64,000 bases of DNA, taken from assembly GCA_039704465.1 (NCBI GenBank), contig JASFAU010000006.1, positions 682,001-746,000 on the forward strand. Reading direction: 5' to 3'. The stretch comes from Plasmodiophora brassicae. Lineage: Eukaryota; Endomyxa; Phytomyxea; Plasmodiophorida; Plasmodiophoridae. Numbering within the stretch: the stretch's first letter is position 1; every line of letters begins with the position of its first letter. This document shows positions 49,320 to 61,098 of this stretch, piece by piece. The notes beneath the pieces are model-generated. The model did no database searches and was not told the origin of the DNA. It saw only the letters and a program-made list of their open reading frames with translations. Both the position numbers and the translations under genes were made by a program.

Positions 49320-52300
49320 ATGTCGCAGCTGGTGCGGTCATGGATCGTCGACGATGTCGGGCTGGCGATGCCGGACGACCGGCCGCTGGAGGCGCTGGCA
49401 GGCGACGGGCGCCTGTTCGTGCGGTTGCTGGAGCGCCTGGGCGTGATCCCGCTGGGGGACGCGGGCGCCGCCAAGCAGAGGCCGGAGCATCCGGAGGCGA
49501 TCCAGCGGAACTGGTTGCGAGCGCACGACGGGTTCGTCAACCTGGGCGTGGTCTGCACGCCGAACACGATCCAGGACGTGATCGCCGGGAAGCCGGGCGC
49601 CGCGCTCCACCTGCTGCACGCCGTTAAGGTGCACTGGGAACGATCGCAGGTCGCCCAGCAGACCGCCCCCGCCCACGATCGACGCAACGAGCGCATGGCA
49701 GCGTTCGAGCGGCGCCACCTGACCGAGATGCTGAGGTGGACGACGTCGCCGGGCGTCCTGCAGACGCTGCGAGCCAAGGCGGCCGCTGGGCAGCACAGCC
49801 CAGGGCGGGCACGTCCACAGCAGGTCGCCGACCGACACAAGCGGTTCCGTCTCGAGCGTCTGGCCGAGCTTGACGAGCGGATTCGCCAACGGGACTACGC
49901 CGACGAGTGCACCAGGCGACACCTGGACCATTGCGAGGCGAAGCACGGCGAGATGGCCGCGCAGGACGAGCAAGCACAACAAGGCGTCGCCGTGCGACGC
50001 CTTCGTCAGCGCCAGCAACGCGTCACCGCCGCCCAGGCCGGCGTCAGTCGCGACCTGGCCGCCTTCGACGAGTCGTTGCTGGGGAAGAAGGCGCGCGCTG
50101 CCGACATCAACGACGACAACCTGCTGGAACTGATTCGCCAGCGAGCGGACGCCCAGGAGCGTGACGATCAGTCGCGACGGAAACGCCTCGACAAGGTGCT
50201 TCGCGACCGGTTCCAGGACATGGCTCGCCTGCGGGCCCAGGAGGGCAACGACGTGGCCAGGGCGCTGACGACGATCGGGTCGAACAGCGAACGCGACGTC
50301 CAGCAGCAGATGCTGCAGGTCGCCAAGGTCGAGACGATCGCTGAGCGTCGCCGGTCCTACTACGAGCAGGAGAAGCAGCGGATCGCGGCCGTCAGCGCCG
50401 ACGTCGCCCTTCGTCGCGATCGTCAGCATTTCGCGCTGGAGAAGATGCTGTACGAGGATCGCCTTCGCGACGACCAGCAGCGTATCGTCGATTGCAGGGC
50501 GGCCGCCAGACGTCGCGTATCACGACATAACAGGCGGTGGTGCGGTCGGATGGTGAACGGGCTGGTGGCGCTGGCCGTCAGACGGTCGACCTACCGGTCC
50601 CTGGCGCGACGGGACATGCCCGACGACGAGTGGGACGCGTGCAAGGACGTGTTCCGCTGGCAGGACGCGGTCGCACCCGGCGCCCACGTCGAAGGTAGGG
50701 TCGACAGCGTCCAGTACAAGTTCGTGATGAGCGTCCGCGACGATTACGTGTCGGCGGTCACGATGCCTGAGGAGGTGCAGGCGCGCCTCGATCGCCGCCA
50801 GATGAAGATGTTCCTGGCGCGATCCGCCCCCTGGTGGGCCGATGGCCTTCTGGAGTCGGAAACCGATGCGAGCGCCCTGGGACGCGCCGTCCACGATGTC
50901 GTGGGTCGCGCCACCGTTCAGCCACCGCTGGCGCCGGCAATCGCAACGAACGCCGACCTTGTCTTTGTCATCGGGAAGCGCTTCTCAGGGAAGACGACGG
51001 TCGCGAACGCGATCGCCAGGTCCCTGTCCTACGTCGTTATCGACGTTGACGCGCTGGCAACGGGGCCCGTCTCGGACGACAACGCGTTCGTCAACCTGGT
51101 CTGCAATGCAATCGTCACGTGCGGCCAGCAGGCCGCTGGCGTTGTCGTCGACGGGTTCCCCACGTCGGTGACGCAGGCCGCCCTGCTGGAGCGGGCGCTG
51201 TCTGGGTTTACGATCCCGGGCCCAGCGCCAGACGCCAACGGGAACGCCGGTCGGGATCGCGCGTCCGACATCGTGCCGTACCCGGATGGCGTCCCGGCCG
51301 TCGAGCGGCCGCCGTTCGGGTGCTCGAAGATGGCGGTCGTGCTGCACGTCGACCTGGACGATTCGGCGGTGGAGCGTCGCGCGCTGGGGCGACGTATCGA
51401 TCCGATGACGGGCGATACGTACTGGCTGGACGGTGCCGACCCGCCGTTCGACCAGGTCGTCAAGGAGCGCCTCGTCGACCTGCCTGGCCGGGACGCCATC
51501 ATCGTCAACGAGCAGGTGCCCGAGGAGCTGTTCGCATGGAGCCGCATGTACCCGCCCCTGTCCGCCTTCCTGAACCTTTTCCAGGCGCGCCATTGTCCTT
51601 GGTCCATTGCCTTTGTGTCCCTGCTGCTGACGTACCCGATGTAGGTCCTACATACCGTGAACGGTGCTGGGGAGCCGGCGTCTGTGATATCGGACGCGAT
51701 TGCGTTGGTCGAGCGGGTCGTCAAGGCCAAGAAGAAGGACGTCGGTGCGGATGTGGGGCCGGTTCCGGTAGCGGCCGCTCAGGACGGCGCTATGAAGGAG
51801 CCGGCAGATGTCGCCGCTGACTTTCTGGACCGCAACCTGGTCGACCGTCTCTACCGGCAATGGATGTCGATCGAGACGGCCTACGTGGCACAGGTCCAGA
51901 ACGTCTTCCGCAACGACCGCCTGTAGGGTCGTGCCTGGACGGCGATCGCGACGATTGGTAACGATCGTGGGCAGGAGCCGGCATCCGGCCGTTGAGTTCT
52001 TCTCGGACACGATCGCCAAGTTCGGGTCGTTTGTGACGCGCGACGACCCCCGCCAGGCGCTGATCGACAAGTTCGTCGGGGAATTCAACGCCATCCCGCG
52101 CGTCATGCGAGTCGAGGACGTCATCAAAGACGAGGTACACGTGCATCGATGGGGGTATGCCACTGCCGACCCTGCGTTGACCAGCGATGCTCAGCTGCAT
52201 GAACGCACGCGCGAGCTGGCCGCTGGCCTTGTCGCCATTCTCGACGCGAAGAACAGGGAGACCAGCGACGCTATCGACCGGATCCTCAAGGTCCCCCGCG

Positions 52301-53785
52301 ACGCTCTGTCGTGCTGGCCCTCGTGGTGAACGTTCCTCCAGGACCCGTGGTTCGAGCGGCAAGCGGACCTGTGCCTGGAGCGGTTCCTGTCCCTGCTGCA
52401 AGCGGAAGCGGGGCGACACCAGTCGGCGATCCTGTTCTTCGACGACCTGGACCGGTGCAAAGGCGGGCGCCCTCCATCTCCCACTACACCGACGCCGTTA
52501 CGTATCGATGGCAACAACGGTGAAGGTACGCGCGCGCCAGGATCCGATCGCTTGGCCGCCCCACTAACACGTGGATGACCAGTGCCTGCGGCTGTGGAGA
52601 CGACGCCCGTGAAGAAAGGTGCTGCTGCTGGCGGCGGTGGACCAGCAGCGCCAGCAGCAGCGAAACCTGCTGCGACGCTGGCGCCCGCGACCACCCCCGA
52701 CAGCAGCACCGGCAGCAGCGTTATCGACAACACCGGCCGGTACACCAGTGCACGTGCGTTGGACGCGCTGTCGCGAGCCTGCCGCCTCTGCATCGACCTC
52801 GCCACCGGCAAGGACGACATCGTGGAGACACCACTGGTGAACGCCTTCATTCGTTTTCTGAATGTGTGTCGCGGGCCGACTCTGAACACGGCAACCATCG
52901 GGCAGGTACGTCAGGAGCGGATCGTGACCCGTAATCGGTGCAGGCGCCTGGCGGCCCGTGGACAGGTTCAGCTTCGCGACCTGTGCAATCACGCCAACCA
53001 ACTCATCGTACCGCCCGTGCCCATCACGAATCGGGGTACGCTCTCGCTGACGGCGCTGCAGGACACCCTTCGCAGCATCGCTGCTGATCGACAGGCCAAG
53101 GAACGCGCCTGCATCGACCCAGCCCTGCATCTCATTCGTCAGACGATCGAGGTATTTCGCTTTGTTGTATGACCGGACGCTGGCCCATCGTAATGATTCC
53201 CCGGCCTGCTAGAGCGAATCCGTCCTGTATCATCCGATGAAGGTCGTCGACGGCGTCGACATCGTCGTTGACAGGAGCGTCACACTTTACGACGACGTGC
53301 GCGACCGAGTGGAGAGCGCATTCGCAGGGACGATGCCGAGGGGGGCGACTCGATTCGGACCGGCTCTGCAACTGGCCGAAGTCCTGTCGAATGCCGACTC
53401 ACTGGAGGCGGCGCTGGACCGCTTCGCAGACGCCAACAACGTTGCCTCCGAGGAGAACCGCCTCGTCGTCTCCGACTGGGTCGCCGCCGACATCGGCGAC
53501 TGGCGTGCGTCGATGCTGTCTATGGCATTACGGGAAGCGCTTCCCGACGAACTCGACGCCCTTCGTCGACAGTTATCCATCGCCGATCAGGACAATGCCG
53601 GATTCGTCACCGTTCGACAGTTCGATCAGGTACTGGACGACGCGGGCAGGCCGTTGATACTTGCGATTGCTGAACGGGCTTACTGCCAGGCCGTCGGCAG
53701 CAACGACCTGGGACGTCTGCTGATGGTGCTCCTCGCGCGATCTGCTGAGGGCCGGATCGAGATCAGCCAACTGACTGCCCCCTAA
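49320..53785 (+). CDS. SPEF2: SPEF2/CPC1-like central-pair protein with adenylate kinase domain
   Basis: SPEF2 (CPC1 in Chlamydomonas) is a scaffold of the C1 central-pair projection. The first exon is very long (49320 to about 51644). It starts with a CH-like DUF1042 domain (MSQLVRSWIVDDVGL, RNWLRAHDGFVNLGVVCTPN), then a long coiled coil, then an adenylate-kinase-like domain with P-loop FVIGKRFSGKTTVANAIA and VVVDGFPTSVTQAALLE. Later exons carry DRLYRQWMSIETAYVAQVQN, KFVGEFNAIPRVMRVEDV and ETSDAIDRILK. An intron follows, then DPWFERQADLCLERFLSLLQ, the helical array found after the kinase domain in SPEF2. The last exons have an Ala/Pro linker and an EF-hand-like piece (LSIADQDNAGFVTVRQFD), ending at 53785. 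In the P-loop the GKTT is intact, so ATP binding is possible. About eight introns. Confidence 0.85.
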
Positions 53786-53864
53786 ATACAGCATTTCATG
53801 GCCGTCTGATCGCTGCCGGGTACCCTTGCGTAGGCGATCGCCTGGGGGTAGACCTGCGCTGGTC

Positions 53865-56386
53865 ATGCACACGCCTAGCATGGCGGACGCAGGCCTGGCA
53901 ACCGCCCAGCCCGATCCCAGTGATGTTGCCGGTGCCGTTGCTGTCCCAATGACGGCAACGCATGACCCGGCGTCGTACCGATCGGCGTTCGCGAAGGCCG
54001 TCCTCGCGAACGATCCCGCAGGCGCCCTTCGCCTCGTGAACGACAACCCGGGCACCGAATGGAACTTCCTGTACCCGGAAACGGGGCTAACCCCGCTGTG
54101 CACGGTCGTCGACCCGTCCACGTCGAACGTATCGCAGCAGGCCATGTGCAATCTCATCAATGCGCTTGTGTCGAGAGGCGGCGCTCGGCTGGACTGGCCG
54201 GCACCGACCGCCGCGAACGTTCGCCCCGACAGGCACCACGCCGCCTTCATCGCGGTAACCCTCGTTGTGCACCACCACCACCACCCCCTGCGATCTCAGC
54301 GCGCGTCGCAGGCGTCATATGGACAAGCGAGCGTCCTGGAGCTCATCATCGAGCTCGGCTACTCGGTGACGTCAGCGTCACCCGTCGCTCGTGACGACCC
54401 ATCCGGGAACCAGTTCGCCACGTTGGCGCACGCGGCCGCCAGCTCTGGATCGTACCCCACATTAGGTTTCGTACGCTGCTGCGCCCCATGCAACGCGAGC
54501 GTGTTTGCTGATCCGCCTGCCCAGACGTCCTGGTTCGGCATGGGGCGTCGCTGACGACCGTCGACGAGTGCGGCAGGTCGCCGTTGCACGCGATGCTGTA
54601 CTGGGCCCCGGATGCAGAGATCGGGTCGTTGCTGCTGGAAAGCGGCGCGCCCGCGTTCCAGGAAGACGGCGCCGGCAACGCGCCGTTCGCCATGGCCCTG
54701 AGCGTCTGCCCTGAACTGGCCAAGGAGATGCTCATGTCGCGCAGCGAGCAGAAGAAGCAGTTGGGGTCGGGTGCCATCTGGAGGCACCGCTTCCTGAAGC
54801 TGTTCGTCCACAGCAACGGGACGCAGGTCCTGTTTCGGGATTTCCACCCGAAGGACGGCGGCGGCGCCCGGGAAGGCATCACGACGGGCGTCGTCCCTGG
54901 CGACGTCAGCGAGAAGGCCGGCAAGGTGGCGGCGCCCAGTGAGGAGCGCCTGTCCGCCCTGTCGCTTGTCGTCAAGTACAAACGCAAGGACCTGCTCGAG
55001 ACGCCGATAGTCAAGGCGGTCCTCCACGAGGGATGGCAGCGCGTCTGTCAGCGAATCTGGCGCATGCTGGTCGTCGAGTACACGCTCTTCGTCCTGTGCT
55101 TCGCTGGCCTGCTGTACGCGTGGCCCATCGTCGCCGATCTGCAGGCGGGCGCCACGCTGCCATGGAACGCCTACGTCCTCTATGCGATCGGTATCTGCAA
55201 TCGCGTTGTCCATCGTCGTCCTCTGGAATGACGGGTGGCGGGGCAACAGTCGTCGTCCTGGCGGTGCGGTCGAATTACAGGGCGGGTCGTGCGATGTGGA
55301 TAGTGGGCGGGCGGGCCTGGGCGACGTCGATCTGGAACGTCGCCGACCTGTTCCTGCAGTCGGCGCTGACGTTCGTGCTGATCACACAGCTGATGGTGTT
55401 CTGCGGGCGCCGCCAGACGTGGACCGCCAACTGGGTCAACGGCACCGCCGTCGTCCAGATCCTGTTCGGCGTCAAGTTCCTGCGCTTCGCGTGCGTCCCC
55501 CAGGCGACGGGGATGATGGTCTCGTTTCCCATGCTCTAGCGCGGTCGGCTCGTGTGACCTGGCCGCTGACGACTGCCTTTGCAGGTGTCCATGGTCATCG
55601 TCATGATGAACGATATCGCGCGGTTCTTCGCGTTCTTCCTGCCGTTCTACCTGCCGTTCACGAGCGCGTTCTACGCTCTGTTCAGGGAGGGCGTCGCCCT
55701 CCAGTACAAGAGCGTCGTCATGGTCATGTTCCGATGGGTGTTTGGAGGTCGCGCTCGCCGTTCAGGTGCGCCCTGCACATCCGTTGTGCTAACAGCCAGC
55801 TCTGCCGCAGACGTCGACTACTCGATCTTCGCCAGCGACCTACCGCCCGACAACGTGTCTATGGGGCAGACCATGTACATTCTGTACGAGATCGTTGTCG
55901 TCGTCGTCCTGGTTAACATCCTGGTACGCGCTCGTCGCTCTGTCGCTGGTTGATCGCCCACGGCCCACCGATGGTGCATCGCAGATCGCGCTCCTGTCGA
56001 ACACGTTCTATGCGGTCGTGGAATCCGGCGAGGCCGAGTGGCTCTACGTGTTCGCGAAAGAGTATCTGGAGATCTTTGGCATGGCGCCGATCGCCGCCGT
56101 GTCAATGTTCTACAGGGACCTGGCCGCGCTGGACAAGAAGCCCATGTACGCGGACAAGCCCGCCGACGACGACGCCAACTGGGTGCTGCTCGTCAGGAAC
56201 CGCATGGAGCTCATGCTGAAGCAGCAGGCCGAATTGCTCGGCACCGTGGCGAACATGAACGCGGGGACCGGCACGCTCAGTTCGACGTCGGCCGCGATCA
56301 CGGCCAACCGCATAGCGAAACAGCAGCAGCAGCAGCACCACCACCACCAACAGCAACCGCCAGGGGATGCTGCCGCACCGTCCTAA
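53865..56386 (+). CDS. Ankyrin-repeat TRP-like cation channel
   Basis: The start at 53865 (MHTPSMADAGLATAQ) leads into ankyrin-type repeats (FLYPETGLTPLCTVVDPSTS, SVLELIIELGYSVTS, then VDECGRSPLHAMLYWAPDAE). A linker reaches ETPIVKAVLHEGWQRV and the first membrane helix, LFVLCFAGLLYAWPIVADL. Later exons supply helices SIWNVADLFLQSALTFVLI and DIARFFAFFLPFYLPFTSAF, then the pore-lining helix MYILYEIVVVVVLVNIL. The helix is joined over an intron to IALLSNTFYAVVESGEAEWL, the typical TRP inner helix (N-hL-IALMxNTY). The C-terminus is helical, then a run of Gln and His (QQQQQHHHHQQQ) before the stop at 56386. Layout is closest to TRPV/TRPA-like channels. It starts 80 bases after SPEF2, on the same strand. 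A role in flagellar sensing is speculation. Confidence 0.78.
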
Positions 56387-56447
56387 CCGTTCTACATATA
56401 CAGAAACGACAGGACGTGGTAGGTAGACAGGGCATTGGCGTATCGGT

Positions 56448-57732
56448 TCAGAAATAGGTGGCAGAGGGTCTCACCTGGGCGGCCACATTGTGGGGACCGG
56501 CCTGGAAGTACTGCATGGACGATCGTTGCATGGGGACGCCGTTGATGTCGGCGGCCGGGGCGAACTGGTCGCTGCCGTAGATCGAGGGCGGCGCGGCGCC
56601 CCAGACCGAGTTGCCGGTCAGGGCGATCGGCCCCGTCTGCATGAACGCCGCCGGGGCCATCTGCTGCGACTTGCGCAGGCCGGCCTCGACCTTGCAGACG
56701 ATGCCGATGGCGATGACGACGATCACGATGATGATCATCATCATCCAGACGGGCACCGTCCACAGCGTCTGCGCGTACCAGGACGGCGCAGTGGCCGATG
56801 GCGCCTGCTGTTGCTGCTGTTGTTGCTGCGGCGCCTGCGACTGATGCAGCGGCCGGGTTGCTGCCGTCGTCGACGGGCGCTTGACGCCTAGCGTGACACC
56901 CGGGCGGGACTGACCAGGCGACAGGGGCGATGTCGGCATGCGCCTGGGGAGAGAAGTCGGTGTCGGTGACGGAGTGGGCTGGGGCCTTGGCGACGGGCTC
57001 GGCGACACGCCCGGCTGTGCTGATGGCGGTCGTGGTGTTGGGGAAGCGGGAGATGGCGTCTGCGATGGCGAAGGTGCTGCCGAGGCTTGTGTCGGTGCTG
57101 GCGTCGGTGAAGGCGTCGGTGCTGGTGTCAGCGAAGGCGTCGGTGCTGGTGTCGGTGCTGGTGTCGGCGCGGGAGTTGGCGCCGGGGTTGGCGCTGGTGT
57201 TGGCGCTGGTGTCGGTGCTGGTGTTGGAGCCGGCGTTGGTGCTGGCGTTGGAGCCGGCGTTGGTGCTGGCGTTGGAGCCGGCGTTGGTGCTGGCGTTGGA
57301 GCTGGCGTCGGCGCAGGCGTTGGTCTGGGTGTTGGCGCTGGTGTTGGCGCTGGTGTAGGAGCCGGCGTCGGTCTGGGTGTCGGCGCGGCTGTCGCTGCTG
57401 GGCATATCGATAACGTATTGCAGTAGTCAACCGTGTTCCCACAGCTGTCCACAGCGTCAGCCCTGGTGACAGGCAAGCACTGGCAATGACATGCGGCTTA
57501 CTATCCATACTGGCTGCAGCAGTTGCCAATGTCGCCTACAGACGTACTTCCATCATCTCACATGACCATCGACGACAATCGACGTCCTACAGCTTTGGTA
57601 GTTGCTGGCCGCCCCACCGCACGCCCCAGTGACCGGGTCGATGACCGGGCTGCTGCAGGGTGCCTGTGCCTCGCCGACATCCAGCAGGTACGCCAGCGAC
57701 AGGGCAGCAACGGCTGCCCACATGGTCGACAT
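56448..57732 (-). CDS. Hevein-like chitin-binding type I membrane protein (A)
   Basis: The start at 57732 gives a signal peptide ([18 protein letters not shown]). Three exons then build a hevein (type-1 chitin-binding) domain with [28 protein letters not shown] and ICP. The intron after the second block starts GTAAGCCG and ends GTGGACAG, which restores the CGN junction. A long stretch of PTPAPT-type repeats follows (about residues 85-215), then a linker with a Gln run, a transmembrane helix ([20 protein letters not shown]) and a cytoplasmic tail ending in RPSATYF at 56448. It is probably a wall- or self-chitin-binding surface protein with a mucin-like stalk. The tail lacks the PNYPDST motif of proteins B and C. 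Exon repeats make the reverse strand an open frame, which is not a gene. Confidence 0.82.
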
Positions 57733-57855
57733 TAACTAGGGGATACCCTGTTCGATAGATATATGGCAACGTGCCCCAGAAATCTCCAGAACGGGCGCCT
57801 GTCAACGTATCTAACCCACGTCTATGTGTATTGCCCCGGAGCGTGCAGGGTCTAC

Positions 57856-59193
57856 CTAGTCGAGCCCAGACGGCTCGGTCGAGTCGGGATAGTTCGGAGA
57901 CCAGGTCGCGTTGGGATCCGGTAGTCGGAACGACGGCAGTCGGCTGCTTGGGGAACGCAGAACGTTCGGGGACGTCGTCTGACGACCACGAACCTGGTCT
58001 GCCAGGGGAGACGGCTCCGGCCCGTCGTTGATGGCCATGCCGAGCTGGTCGCGCTGGCCACCCCGCATCCGGCTCGCAGGTCGTCGTCCAACGACGGCTG
58101 CCATCGTGCCTGTTCCGCCTGGGCGCGGCCCGAACATCCCTACCGCCCGCCGATGGCAGACGTCGGCCCAGCCGAGGACGAGGACGGTCGTGACGATGAT
58201 GCCGAACCCGGTGGCAATGACCCAGATCGGGACCGACCCGACCGTGTACGACAGGACGCTTTCATCGTTGTTGGACGCCCCCGCCTTCCTCATGGTCGTG
58301 CGCTGACGTCATGTCACCAGCGAATCAGGCGAGCCGAATCCCCAGCGTATCCGCGTACGATGGGCACGAACCGATGTGGCAGACCGTATTGTGGCGGCAA
58401 TCGCCGACTGTGCCGAGACGGACGGCGACGTACGCCGGGTCAGCAGGGTCCCTGGTTCGTGCACGTCAGATGGAGATAAACGTGCCGACCCTCGCGTACG
58501 AACCTGGCGTAGACAGGCGCCGCGCTCGCGAAGGACGGGCAGGCGCTGGGGTCGCCGTCGGGCGGATGCTGGTCGGTGCGGGCGTTGGCCCGGGTGTGCG
58601 TCTCCCTGTTGTTGGCCGACCCAAGAAGGCACTTGTTCGTTGCCGGGTAGCCGGCGGTGTTGCCCATCGTGACGTCGGGATGGGTGTAGGACGTGGCGTG
58701 GGGCCCGGCGTTGGACGTGGAGCGGGGGTCGGCGTTGGATTCGGCGTCGGGTTCGGCGTCGGCTGTGGGGTGGGGGCAGGCGTGGGCTGGGGCGTCGGGA
58801 TCGGCGTCGGGCGTGGCGTTGGCCGCGGGGTGGGCCTCGGCGTTGGCGAAGGCGTCGGCAGCGGTGTCGGGCTGGGCGCTGTTGCCGACTGGCACTGGTT
58901 CGTGCTGCACCAGGCGTCTCCCGAACCGCACCTGCACAGGTGCGGCACACTGGTCACCCGGGCGTGTCGGGTCAGCGACGAACATTGCTGCTGCGGTACC
59001 ATCCGGTGGCGCTGCAGCAGGGGTTCGCTGCGAAGCACCCGCGATTGCCGTTCTGTGCACCGCAGAGGCCGGCGCTCGGCCCGTTCGTCGGATACGGCGG
59101 GTTCTCACATTGCGCGACGCCCAGCCGGACGCCGACGCCGCTGCACGTCGCCGCCGCCAGCAGGAACGCGGCGGCCAGCCGCGTCCCTCGCAT
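57856..59193 (-). CDS. Hevein-like chitin-binding type I membrane protein (B)
   Basis: The start at 59193 gives a signal peptide ([19 protein letters not shown]). The hevein domain spans an intron: [19 protein letters not shown], then [15 protein letters not shown] and STNQCQS, with the intron GTACCGC to CTGTGCAG inside the GW/CG block. It is followed by [12 protein letters not shown] repeats. A less certain region (about 58310-58470) contains another intron whose edges I could not fix. The C-terminal exon encodes a membrane helix ([20 protein letters not shown]) and a cytoplasmic tail ending [17 protein letters not shown] at 57856. The tail motif WxPNYPDST is shared with protein C, suggesting a common intracellular partner. 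B lies 123 bases upstream of A on the same strand. Proteins B and C are clear paralogs. Confidence 0.8.
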
Positions 59194-59521
59194 CACGACT
59201 CTCCTGCAGGTACAGCAGCGGTTCGTCGTCAACGATATGGGACACAGACGGGCAGATATCTCGCATACGGTATCGGCCCCGCATGGCGCTAGGCGTACAC
59301 AAGATATCGGCCGGCGCGGCGCTCCTCATCGCGCTTGCCGTCGTACCCTCTGCGAGTCGCTGTACTGAAAGTGAAACGTGCGGGGCGACGCGAGACGAGA
59401 CGAGCGCGCCGCGCCCGTTTGGAAACGGACGTCGTCTGCCGCCGCGAAACGGACCGTACGTACCTGCGCGCCGCGGCGGCGCCGTTCACACGTGCGAGGG
59501 TGGTCGTCGTCGTTGCTGGCG

Positions 59522-60942
59522 ATGGCGTCGCCATCGGATCGGGTGCACCGGCCGCCGCACCCGCAAGCGCGGGCGCTGGCCGCTGTCATGCAGTTCCTGA
59601 GCGACCAGAACCTGGATGCATCGCTTCGGGCGCTGCGTGCCGAACTGTATAAGGGGATGGCGGGCGTGTGCTTGTCATGGCGCTGACAAGAGCGTGCGCG
59701 ACAGAGGGGCGCGCCCCGGCGACTACGCTGCCGACGACGTGCCGCCCGATACGCTGCTGAACGCACTCAGCCTGTATGATGACATGCAGGCGGCAAGGGA
59801 GAAGTCGGGCAACGCGGCAGACCCGCGCGACGCCATCATGGAGCGACTCGTCGGGCGCGTTCCTTAATTGGTCGTCAGTGTCCCACTGCTGACGCGTTAT
59901 TGTCAGGTGTCAACCGAGGGCGCTGGCGTCGTCCCCGATCCCGACACCGAGCAGTGTCTGGCCGGCCACCATGCTGCCAATATAATCGCTGTCGCCTGGC
60001 AGCCGAACAACACGCGGCTCATTGCATCCGGTGGTGCTGACGGCCACGTCGTCATCTGCGACGTCGACACGAAGCAACAAGTCAGGCGCATCGGCGTGTC
60101 GGGCCCCGTACTCGCTCTGGATTTCAACCCTGTCCGGCATAACATGCTGGCCGTCGCCTGCATGAACGGCTCCGTCAGCATCATCGACGTGGAGAACGCG
60201 TCGCAAGTCTACGTTGCAGACCTTCACGATAAGAAGCATGTCACGCGTGCCCGGTGGTCACCGGACGGGTTGCTGCTGGCGACCGCTGGGCTGGACAAGA
60301 CCATCTGCCTATCGAAAGAGGAGGGTCGCGACGGCTCATGGGGTACCGTCAAACAGGTGTTCCTAACGGCGACGCCGGAATCGTTGACTTGGCTCCCTTC
60401 GTCGTCCACTCTGGTGTACAGCATTCGCGACAGCCACGAATTGCATATGTACGACGGTGCCGCAATGGCTGTCAGACAACGCCTATCCCTGAACACGCAT
60501 GGGGACGAGCATGTCAGCTTCGCTTGCATCGACCTATGTGCCGCGAACGGATTCCCAGGTCTGATGATGGCGACGACCGATCGCAATCGCGCTGTCGTCG
60601 TCCATCCGAGTACCGTCGGGCCCCTATTCGCGTTATACGGCGCCGTCAACGATGAGTACAGCACACCGAGGACGTCGTTCTCCCCGAACGATGCGGTCGT
60701 TTACTCCACCTCTCAGGACGCCTCCATCGTGACCTGGGAACTTCGTTCGCGTCGCGCCGTTGGGCAACTGCGTCGCCATCGTAAGCAGATTGTAAGGCAA
60801 ACTGTTCGACGGCTGTCATCAGGGTTCTAATGCCTGCACTTCTGTTCAGCGCGATATGGACGTCAATGTGCATACCGGGGAACTCGCTGCGTGCTCGTAC
60901 GATCGTACCGTTCGCGTCTGGCGATGCAGCGGATCAGAATAA
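59522..60942 (+). CDS. LisH-WD40 repeat protein, function unknown
   Basis: The start at 59522 gives [20 protein letters not shown], followed by a LisH-like helix ([20 protein letters not shown]), a dimerisation motif. After an intron comes [20 protein letters not shown], then, after another intron, a WD40 propeller: [79 protein letters not shown]. The last exon is joined by an intron (GTAAGGC to CTGTTCAG) and ends [20 protein letters not shown] at TAA 60940-60942. About seven blades are needed, though only some have clear WD dipeptides. The gene sits between proteins B and C on the opposite strand. I do not recognise the subfamily. A scaffold role in a larger complex is the general expectation for LisH-WD40 proteins. 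Confidence 0.78.
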
Positions 60943-61098
60943 ATCCTGGGGGCCGCCCGCCGGCCATCAACTCGCATGCTGCGTATCTACGTTCTTGCTC
61001 GTGGATCGCCTTGACGTCGGCAACATGCAGGCTATGTGCATATTCAGTAGTGGTCGTCTCGCTCGCCATGTGCGTCGTTCTGGACGAAAGGTTTATCA

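Noticed and set aside
49338..50429. 363-codon minus frame opposite SPEF2
   Set aside because: It is antisense to the coiled-coil exon of SPEF2, and the plus frame shows clear domain matches.
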